A stretch of DNA of 64,000 bases, taken from contig NZ_QAOF01000006.1 of NCBI RefSeq assembly GCF_003050745.1, positions 159,215-223,214 of the forward strand. The letters are read 5' to 3'. Positions 29,790 through 36,880 of this stretch are shown here, piece by piece (position 1 is the first letter of the stretch; each line of letters begins with the position of its first letter). The notes beneath the pieces are model-generated. The model did not search any database, was not told the origin of the DNA, and saw nothing but the letters and a program-made list of their open reading frames with translations. Source of the stretch: Sphingomonas sp. PP-CE-3G-477 (GTDB taxonomy: Bacteria > Pseudomonadota > Alphaproteobacteria > Sphingomonadales > Sphingomonadaceae). Position numbers and translations under genes: made by a program.

Positions 29790-31997
29790 CTAGAACCGGG
29801 CAAGCACGCTCACCTCGAACCGGCGCGGCTCGCCCAGCATGACCTGCGCGGGATAATAGATGTCCGCCCACTGTACGAAGGTCGTGTTCCAGACATTGTT
29901 GACGCGCCCGGTCAGCGACCAGCGCGGCGTCAAGGCATAGGTCGCGTAGACGATGCCCGTCGCATAGGGCTTCAGCACGAGATCGTTGGCGGTATTGCCA
30001 TAGCGCTTGCCGACATATTTGACTCCCCCGCCCGCCTCCAGCGGCAGTCCGGCGATGTGCTGCACCGTCGTCCAGATGTTGCCGACCCACCGCGGCACGT
30101 TGGGCGGGGTGTTGCCCGACGCCGCGATCCCGTAGTTCGGATCGACGAAGTTGCCGTAGGCCGCATCGACATAGGTGCCATTGGCGATCACCGCCCACGC
30201 GGGTGTCACACGCATCTCGCCCGACACCTCGATCCCGCGCGACGTCTGGCGGCCGACGTTGCCGACGGTGTCGATCGCGACCTGGGTGAGGATATTCTCG
30301 CGCTTGATGTCGTACACCGCGAGCGTGAGCGATCCCCTGCCCTTCATCAGATCGGCTTTCAGCCCGGCCTCGATCTGGCGCGACGCGCTCAGCTGGAAAT
30401 TCTGGCCGGCGTTGACCAGGAAGATGTTGGCGCCGACCGGGTCCTTGCCGGTGCTGTACGAGGCGTAGGCGGTGACGCTCGGCGCAACGTCGTAGACGAG
30501 GCCCGCGCGCCAGTTGAACAGCCGGTAGGTCCGGTCGAAGCTCGACGCGGCGCTGAAGCTGCCATCGACGCTGAAATTCTCGCGCGTGAAATACAGGCGT
30601 TCGGCGCGCACGCCGGTCACCAGCTTGAGCGACGGCGTGAGGTCGAGCGCATCCTCGCCGAACAGCGCGATCTGATCCCAGCGGGTCGGCGACACGCGCT
30701 TGTCGATCGCACCGAAAAGACCGGGGCTGGGGTTCAGCGGATCGACGCTGTCGCCGTCGGGAAAGCCACGGCTGCGGACGAAATCGAGATGGCTGTAGTC
30801 GATGCCGACGACCAGCGTGTTCGCAAGTCCGAACACCGTGTCCTTGTGTGTCAGGCTGAACCGATCGCCGAACAGGTCCTGATTGTGGAACACGAAGAAG
30901 CGGTCGCGGTCGATCAGCTTGGTGGTGGTGTCGAAGACATAGTTCTCGGCGTTGATCCATTGCCGGTCCGCGTGGAAATAATATGCCGTATTCGACAGGC
31001 TGAGATGGTCGGAAGGCGACCAGTCGATCACGAGCCGCGGCCACACCTGCCAGCTCTTCGCGCGGTTGTCCGACACGTTGTAATTGATGAAGCGTGTCCG
31101 GCGATCGACGACATCGCCATTGGCCGCCGACAGGATTCCACCGATCGGATCCGCGGCAAACGATGCCGGGACCAGCGGCGTGCCGAAATAGGTGGACAGG
31201 TTGTCCTCGAGATAATCGACGCTGAACGCGATCGACAGCGTGTCGCGCGGCTTGAACAGCACCGCACCGGTGGCGTTGAACGAGGTGGAACCGGCGCGAT
31301 CGACGAAGCCGTCGGTGCGATGATAGCTGACGTCGGCGCGAGCGGCGAGCGTATCGCCGATCCGGTGATTGCCGCCGAGGCCGACGCTGGCGGTATCGAA
31401 CGACGCATAGGAGGCGAGCGCCTGGAGGCTGTCGGCGGTGAAATCCGGGCTCTTGTTGACGATGTTGACGGCGCCGCCGATCGCGCCCTGCCCGTACAAC
31501 ACCGAGGCGGGCCCCTTGAGCACCTCGATGCCGGCGATGTTGAAGGTATTGCCCGGCCGGTTGATCATGTTCGCGGGCCCCAGATACAACCCGTTGTGCA
31601 GCACCGTGATCTGCTCGCCGGTAAAGCCGCGCATCGAGAACAGCGAGGGATCGCCCGGCGAGCCGCCCGAGGTGACGCCCGGCAGGCTGACCGTCGCCTC
31701 CTCGACGGTCCGAAACCCGCGGGTCAGGATCTCGTCAGCGCCGATCCGGTCGATCGTTGCAGGCGTCTTGCGGTTCGACAACCCGAGGCGGCTTCCCGTC
31801 GGCGCTGCGACGTCGAGCTGCCGCAGCCGCCAGCCGGTGACGGTGATGTCCTCGCCCGCACCCGTCACGGGTCGCGGTGTCGCCGGCTCGCGGTCCTGGG
31901 CGAGTCCGGTCGTCGCCCAGCACAACGCCGTGGCGGCCGCGGCGCCGCGTGCCCATGAGTATCCAATCGTCGCGCGCACCGTTGTTCCCCGTTTCAT
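29790..31997 (-). CDS. TonB-dependent outer-membrane receptor, metal operon
   Basis: 735 residues from ATG 31997. A signal peptide (start MKRGTTVRATIGYSWARG, cleaved near GLAQ) precedes the plug (TPATIDRIGADEIL, VTSGGSPGDPSLFSMRGFTG, VLKGPASVLYGQGAIGGAVN) and a 22-strand barrel ending in Phe (VSVLARF). The plug resembles siderophore receptors, but the neighbours, 62 bases away, are COG0523 GTPases and a NiCoT-type permease, so a metal or metallophore such as zinc, cobalt or nickel is the likelier ligand. Reading upstream beyond 31997 would enter the GTPase gene and is rejected. Confidence 0.9.
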   Translation of the reverse strand: MKRGTTVRATIGYSWARGAAAATALCWATTGLAQDREPATPRPVTGAGEDITVTGWRLRQLDVAAPTGSRLGLSNRKTPATIDRIGADEILTRGFRTVEEATVSLPGVTSGGSPGDPSLFSMRGFTGEQITVLHNGLYLGPANMINRPGNTFNIAGIEVLKGPASVLYGQGAIGGAVNIVNKSPDFTADSLQALASYASFDTASVGLGGNHRIGDTLAARADVSYHRTDGFVDRAGSTSFNATGAVLFKPRDTLSIAFSVDYLEDNLSTYFGTPLVPASFAADPIGGILSAANGDVVDRRTRFINYNVSDNRAKSWQVWPRLVIDWSPSDHLSLSNTAYYFHADRQWINAENYVFDTTTKLIDRDRFFVFHNQDLFGDRFSLTHKDTVFGLANTLVVGIDYSHLDFVRSRGFPDGDSVDPLNPSPGLFGAIDKRVSPTRWDQIALFGEDALDLTPSLKLVTGVRAERLYFTRENFSVDGSFSAASSFDRTYRLFNWRAGLVYDVAPSVTAYASYSTGKDPVGANIFLVNAGQNFQLSASRQIEAGLKADLMKGRGSLTLAVYDIKRENILTQVAIDTVGNVGRQTSRGIEVSGEMRVTPAWAVIANGTYVDAAYGNFVDPNYGIAASGNTPPNVPRWVGNIWTTVQHIAGLPLEAGGGVKYVGKRYGNTANDLVLKPYATGIVYATYALTPRWSLTGRVNNVWNTTFVQWADIYYPAQVMLGEPRRFEVSVLARF

Positions 31998-32059
31998 GTC
32001 GTCTTCCCGCCCCTGTGGTCGTCGCCAGCGTCGCAGCGATCGTGATGTGCGTCGGTCGC

Positions 32060-33205
32060 TTACGCGATCAGTCCATCGCCTGCCCCGGGGGTCGTGCCGT
32101 CCCGTCCGACCAGACCGAAATGCTCCAGCCCGAGCGTCATCAGGGTCAGGGTGCCGCGCAGATCGGCTTCGTCGAGATCGCGCGTGATGAACACGATCCG
32201 GCTCCGGCGATCGTCGCTCGGCCATGCGTCGAGCCGGACCGGCGGGTGGAAGATATGCTGGACGCCGTGGATCACCATCGGTCGATCGACGCCCTCGACG
32301 TTGACGATGCCCTTGACGCGCAGGATATCGGCGCCCTTGAACATCGTCAGGATGCCCAGCCAGCGCTCGAACGCGAGCGCCGGCAGCGGGGCGTCGAACG
32401 TCAGGCAGACGGCCCGGATCCGGTCGCCGTGGCGATCGACGTCGTGATGGTGCCCGTGATGATGGCCGTGGCCGTGGCCCGGCCCATGTCCATGGCCATG
32501 ATCGGCGCCCGCATAGGCTTCGGCATTGAGCCAGCGGCGGACGTCGTGGCTCTTGGTCGTCGGATCGTACAGCCCGGCTTCGAACAGCAGCGCCGGATCG
32601 ACCGCGCCATCGACCGATATCGTGATCGGCGCCGCGGGGTTGAGCGCATGCAGGCGCGCTTCCAGCGTCGCCCGCTCCGCCGCACCGACGAGATCGGTCT
32701 TGGTCAGCAGCAGCCGGTCCGCGACCGCGGCTTGCTTGATCGACTCCTCCTGCGAATCGAGCGTCGCCATTCCCGTCGCCGCATCGACCGTGGTGATGAC
32801 CCCGTCGAGCCGGTACAGCGTCTGCAGCCGTTCGTCGGTCATCAGCGTGTGCAGGATCGGTGCGGGATCGGCGAGCCCCGTCGTCTCGATCACCACGCGA
32901 TCGAACCAGCACTTGCCGTCGCGCGCGAACCGCCAGGGGGCCTCGCGCAGCGTCCGCAACAGGTCGCCGCGGATGGTGCAGCACAAACAGCCGCCCATCA
33001 TCTCGACTACCATGTCGTCCTGGCTGCGGACGATCAGGTCGTGGTCGAGGCCGATCGACCCGAATTCATTGATGATGACCAGCGCCCGCGCCATCCGCGG
33101 ATCGCGCACCAGCCGATTGAGCACCGTCGTCTTGCCGCTGCCGAGGAAGCCCGTCAGGACCGAGACGGGGATCAGCGCCCCCGGTCCGCTCAGCAGGCGC
33201 GTCAT
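32060..33205 (-). CDS. COG0523/CobW-family metallochaperone GTPase (His-rich)
   Basis: 381 residues from ATG 33205. Walker A is GFLGSGKTTVLNRL, the metal-binding CxCC motif is GGCLCCTIRG, and TKTDL is the G4-like box. A long His stretch at about residues 235-255 (HGHGHGPGHGHGHHHGHHH) should store or transfer metal. The CobW C-terminal domain follows. These GTPases deliver zinc, cobalt or other metals to client proteins. The start overlaps the permease stop by ATGA. A second member of the family heads the same operon. Confidence 0.92.
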   Translation of the reverse strand: MTRLLSGPGALIPVSVLTGFLGSGKTTVLNRLVRDPRMARALVIINEFGSIGLDHDLIVRSQDDMVVEMMGGCLCCTIRGDLLRTLREAPWRFARDGKCWFDRVVIETTGLADPAPILHTLMTDERLQTLYRLDGVITTVDAATGMATLDSQEESIKQAAVADRLLLTKTDLVGAAERATLEARLHALNPAAPITISVDGAVDPALLFEAGLYDPTTKSHDVRRWLNAEAYAGADHGHGHGPGHGHGHHHGHHHDVDRHGDRIRAVCLTFDAPLPALAFERWLGILTMFKGADILRVKGIVNVEGVDRPMVIHGVQHIFHPPVRLDAWPSDDRRSRIVFITRDLDEADLRGTLTLMTLGLEHFGLVGRDGTTPGAGDGLIA

Positions 33206-34041
33206 ACCGAACCTCCGGACACGGGCCGAAGGTCGATGCTGCGCGCGATCCATGCGCCCCGTGCGAGCGATAGCGCGACGAGCGTCGCTGCACCGACACC
33301 GATCGCGGTAAAGGTCCGATCGTCGATGGCTACGGCATAGCCCGCCGCCTCGAACGCCGCGAACATTGCCATGCCGTACGACAGGCCGACGATCAGCCAG
33401 CCGACCCCGCGGCGATACCGCATCACCGAACTGCCCGCGCCCCGGCCTGCCCCCTGGCTCGATCGCAGCAGGCGGCTGACGATCTGGCTGTCGAGCGTAT
33501 CGGCGAGCACCATGCCGACCGTGAACGCCAGCGCGATGCCGGCGGCGGCGGCCGGCCCGCCCCGGGTCGTCGCCGCCGCGCCCCAGGCCGCAGCCTGCGT
33601 CGCGGTATCGAACACCAGCCCGAACACCATGCCGATGGCGACGACCGCGGCGGGGTGCGTGCTGGACCGGAGCGATCGCGGTACCAGGCCCGCGCGCCAC
33701 CCGACCGGCGCATAGTCACGATGCCGCAACAGCGCGGCAAGATTGAGCGTGCCGACGAGGATCAGCAACGCGATCACCATCGTATCGACCAGCAGCGCGG
33801 CCCAGCTCGGGACCACGATCCAGTGCGCGAACAGCGAAACGCCGATCGCCACGCTCGCCACCGCCAGACTGTGGCCGAGCGCGAACAGCGTGCCGGTCCA
33901 GGGCGACAGCCGCGGCCGCTCCTCGACCATGCGGAAGACGATATTGTCGATCACCGCGACATGATCGGGATCGAGCCCGTGGCGCAGCCCGAGGACGAAC
34001 ATCAGGCCCAGCGTGGGCACCGCAAACGTGGAGTCTATCAT
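33202..34041 (-). CDS. NiCoT-type (HoxN/HupN/NixA) metal permease
   Basis: 279 residues, about eight membrane helices. The signature RHGLDPDHVAVIDN near residue 20 supplies the His/Asp metal ligands, and VFGLVFDTATQ and LADTLDS correspond to later family motifs. The family imports nickel or cobalt; in a cluster with two COG0523 proteins zinc is also possible. It joins both neighbours by 4-base overlaps (ATGA on each side). Confidence 0.9.
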   Translation of the reverse strand: MIDSTFAVPTLGLMFVLGLRHGLDPDHVAVIDNIVFRMVEERPRLSPWTGTLFALGHSLAVASVAIGVSLFAHWIVVPSWAALLVDTMVIALLILVGTLNLAALLRHRDYAPVGWRAGLVPRSLRSSTHPAAVVAIGMVFGLVFDTATQAAAWGAAATTRGGPAAAAGIALAFTVGMVLADTLDSQIVSRLLRSSQGAGRGAGSSVMRYRRGVGWLIVGLSYGMAMFAAFEAAGYAVAIDDRTFTAIGVGAATLVALSLARGAWIARSIDLRPVSGGSV

Positions 34042-34247
34042 GATGGGTCTTCCAGATCCGGGTGGGCGGCAACGATGCCCCGCGCCGCCAGCTTGGCGAG
34101 GCGCCGGGGCAGGTCGGCCTGGATACCCAGCAAGGTCGGTCGCGCCGCCTTGCGCCAGCCGCGACATTCGACCTGAGTCCGACCGCAGGCGACGCACCAG
34201 CCGGTCCGGCCGTCGAAGCGGCAGATATCGATGCACGGGCTCTTCAC
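34038..34247 (-). CDS. DUF1289 small cysteine-rich protein
   Basis: 69 residues from GTG 34247. KSPCIDICRFDGRTGWCVAC supplies four Cys in the DUF1289 pattern, followed by GWRKAARPTLLGI and an Arg/Leu-rich helix. The cysteines could bind a metal or cluster; the function of the family is unknown. GTGA and ATGA overlaps tie it to the WD40 and permease genes, which suggests a role in metal handling. Confidence 0.85.
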   Translation of the reverse strand: MKSPCIDICRFDGRTGWCVACGRTQVECRGWRKAARPTLLGIQADLPRRLAKLAARGIVAAHPDLEDPS

Positions 34248-35272
34248 GCGCGTACGGCCATGTCGAGGATGCCGATCCTGCCGTCCCGGTCGCCCCAGCC
34301 GAGCCGGGTGCCCGCGTCGTTCCAGCACAGCGCGGTGATCGCCGAACCGTCATCATCGACCAGCAGCGGGCGATCGTCGCCGGTCTGGGTCAGGACGACG
34401 ACGCCATCGTCGTAACCGACCGCCAGCAAATCGCCACGAGGATGGAAGGCGACGCGCGTGACGATCGTGCCTCGCCGCTCGGCCAGCAGCAACGCCGGCT
34501 TGTCCATCGGGCCGTCCTCGCCGTCGAACGGCCACAGGATCGCGCACGCGTCGCCGCTCGTCGCCAGCCACGCGCCACGCCGATCCCACGAGAAGCTGCG
34601 CGTCTTGGCGGCATAGCCCGACATCCGCATGTCGCGCAGATCGGGCAGCCGCCAGCCATGCAGTCCGGTCTCCTGCAACGCGGTGACGACATGGCGACCG
34701 TCCGCGCTCATCGTGCAGGCGAGGTGCGCGCCGGCCCAATCGAGCGCAACCCGTCCGCTGCCCGCGGTCGAGGCATGGAACAGCGTCGCACCGTTGTAAT
34801 GCGCGACGGCCAGCCGCTTGCCCTTGCCGTCGAGCGCGAGCCCGCCGATCGTCGAGCCGGTCGCATAGCGATGCGACGGTGCGGTCGCGCCGCGCTTCCA
34901 GACGACCGCCTCGCGGCCGACGCCGGCGACGATCAGGCCCGATGCCGGGCTCGCCACCAGATGCTCGACCCAGCGCCGTTCGAACCGTCCCAGCTCCAGA
35001 GTATCGCCACCCTTCATGACGCGGCACACCCGGCCATCGTCGCCACCGGTGACGATGGCGCGTCCGTCGGGATGACGGCACACCGCCAGAGTCGCGCCGC
35101 CGTGCACCGGATATGTGGCGACCTCGCCCGCATCGGTCATGTGCCGCACGCTGCCGTCGCCAAGAGTCAGCAGCGCGTCGTCGCCGAGCCAGAGGATCGC
35201 GGTTGCCTCCGCGCCGACCGCGACACGCCGGCCATGGCTTCTCACCAAGGGTGCATTCATCGCGTCGATCAT
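34244..35272 (-). CDS. WD40-repeat protein associated with COG0523 GTPase
   Basis: 342 residues from ATG 35272, which overlaps the GTPase stop by ATGA. There is no signal peptide. Seven blade-like repeats are visible, e.g. DGRAIVTGGDDGRVCRV, RRGAWLATSGDACAILWPFD, HPRGDLLAVGYDDGVVVLTQ and NDAGTRLGWGDRDGRIGILD, giving a cytosolic beta-propeller. From general knowledge WD40 proteins of this kind occur next to COG0523 genes in alphaproteobacteria. It may be a scaffold or client of the GTPases, but no activity is known. Confidence 0.85.
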   Translation of the reverse strand: MIDAMNAPLVRSHGRRVAVGAEATAILWLGDDALLTLGDGSVRHMTDAGEVATYPVHGGATLAVCRHPDGRAIVTGGDDGRVCRVMKGGDTLELGRFERRWVEHLVASPASGLIVAGVGREAVVWKRGATAPSHRYATGSTIGGLALDGKGKRLAVAHYNGATLFHASTAGSGRVALDWAGAHLACTMSADGRHVVTALQETGLHGWRLPDLRDMRMSGYAAKTRSFSWDRRGAWLATSGDACAILWPFDGEDGPMDKPALLLAERRGTIVTRVAFHPRGDLLAVGYDDGVVVLTQTGDDRPLLVDDDGSAITALCWNDAGTRLGWGDRDGRIGILDMAVRA

Positions 35273-36270
35273 GCGCTGGCAGGAACCGCACAGGCCTCGA
35301 ACCCGGCCCGCAACGCGACGGGATCGAGGTTGCGACCGATAAACACCATCCGGCTGGTGCGGACCTCGTCCGGCTTCCAGTCGTGCTGATGGTCGCCGTC
35401 GAGCAGCATGTGAACGCCCTGCACGACGTAGCGCTGATCCTCGTCGGGGAAGGACAGCACGCCCTTCAATCGCAGGATGTCCTGCCCCTGCACGGCCGTC
35501 AGTTGACGCAGCCAAGGCATGAACAATTCCGGCCGGATCGCCATTGCCGAACGCAGCGATACCGAGGTGATCGAATCGTCATGCTCGTGATCGTTCTCCG
35601 ACAGGAAATCGGGTTCGATCTGGAGTATGCGATCGAGGTCGAACGCGCCGCGTTCCAGCACCTCCTCGAGCGAGACGACACAGTTCCGGGTCTCGTGCAC
35701 CCGGGCCTGCCCGTTGATCGCGCGGATGCGATGCCGCACCGTCTCGAGTTCCTGCGTCGTGACCAGATCGATCTTGTTGAGCAGGATCACGTCGGCAAAG
35801 GCGATCTGCTCCTCGGCCTCATGGCTGTCGTCGAGCCGTGCGAGGACGTGGCGCGCGTCGACGACCGTGACGATCGCGTCGAGGCTCGCGCGCGCACGAA
35901 CGTCATCGTCCATGAAAAACGTCTGCGCGACGGGGGCGGGATCGGCGAGACCGGTGGTTTCGATGATGATCGCGTCGAAGCCGTCCTTGCGCTTCATCAG
36001 CCCTTCGATGATGCGGATCAGATCGCCGCGGACGGTACAGCAGATGCACCCGTTGTTCATCTCGAACACCTCTTCGTCGGCATCGACGATCAGGTCGTTG
36101 TCGATGCCGATCTCGCCGAACTCGTTGACGATGACGGCGTATTTCCGGCCATGATTCTCGCTGAGGATGCGGTTCAGCAGCGTCGTCTTGCCCGCCCCCA
36201 GATAGCCGGTGAGAACGGTGACGGGAATGAGAGGTGATGGCACGGCAGGTCCAATGCAATGGTATATCAT
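35269..36270 (-). CDS. COG0523/CobW-family GTPase, first gene of the metal operon
   Basis: 333 residues from ATG 36270. Walker A is GYLGAGKTTLLNRI; the CxCC box is NNGCICCTVRG; EFGEIGIDNDLIVDADEEVF and NKIDL are family-typical. The His stretch is short (ENDHEHDDS; DGDHQHDW), unlike its paralogue downstream. It resembles zinc-responsive YciC/ZigA-type members more than cobalamin CobW. An earlier in-frame start at 36405 adds residues without family character. Confidence 0.92.
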   Translation of the reverse strand: MIYHCIGPAVPSPLIPVTVLTGYLGAGKTTLLNRILSENHGRKYAVIVNEFGEIGIDNDLIVDADEEVFEMNNGCICCTVRGDLIRIIEGLMKRKDGFDAIIIETTGLADPAPVAQTFFMDDDVRARASLDAIVTVVDARHVLARLDDSHEAEEQIAFADVILLNKIDLVTTQELETVRHRIRAINGQARVHETRNCVVSLEEVLERGAFDLDRILQIEPDFLSENDHEHDDSITSVSLRSAMAIRPELFMPWLRQLTAVQGQDILRLKGVLSFPDEDQRYVVQGVHMLLDGDHQHDWKPDEVRTSRMVFIGRNLDPVALRAGFEACAVPASA

Positions 36271-36880
36271 CTCTCGATAGGCGAAATTGCGGATGGCTGC
36301 AATGGCCCGAGAGCGGAGTTTTTTGGCGCTGACCGACACTCGGCGCCTTGTGGAACCATGCAGGATCTGGGCCCCGCGCAGGGCTTCCAGACACGGCAGA
36401 GACATCCGGGGGCATGATCGACCGCTTTCGTGTCTCCGCCGTTTTGACCGTGCCCCACAACATATTGGTATTGCCTCGGTCGGTGCACCAGAGGTTCGGC
36501 AGGGCGCGGCCGCATATTCGATCGCAAGGCTACATCTCGCTCGGCCGAATCGGCCCCTTCATTCGCCAGCCAAGTGATGCACCGTCCAACTGAACAGTAG
36601 CATGACTCTACTGCCCTCCCTGTGCGACCCGGCAAGACAAACGGTAATCAAGGTTGCCCTAAACCATGAATATAAACTTCGTTTTTTATGAAACATCAGT
36701 TCTATAGAATTTTCCTTAAATAATAAGGTCGTTATTTCGCTGCAAAACATGACTCTTCCGTTCAGCAGATGGCAGATAGAGAATATATCGCCGGCGTCAC
36801 GAAACAGTCATTCGCTACAACTAGGGCGACGATCGCGAGCGGCTCCAGACCAGCCGCGCTCCGTCAGGGAATCCCAATGT
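36271..36880. promoter_or_regulatory. 610-base divergent control region between the metal operon and a TonB receptor
   Basis: Non-coding by eye, with a markedly AT-rich block at about 36650-36750 that stands out from the GC-rich surroundings. Within it ATAA-GGTCG-TTAT at 36723-36735 is a palindrome-like element, and AAATAA/TTATTT pairs at 36718-36723 and 36732-36737. ATGATATACCAT overlaps the start of the first GTPase gene. These are candidate Zur or Fur operators serving both directions; neither assignment is proven. AGGGA at 36866-36870 is the receptor ribosome site. Confidence 0.45.

Noticed and set aside
29499..31958. 819-residue plus-strand open frame
   Set aside because: It is antisense to the PepSY and TonB-receptor genes; its Arg/Asp/His/Glu-rich text matches a mirror of coding DNA.
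31877..33340. 487-residue plus-strand open frame
   Set aside because: It is antisense to the His-rich COG0523 GTPase, which has Walker A and CxCC motifs.
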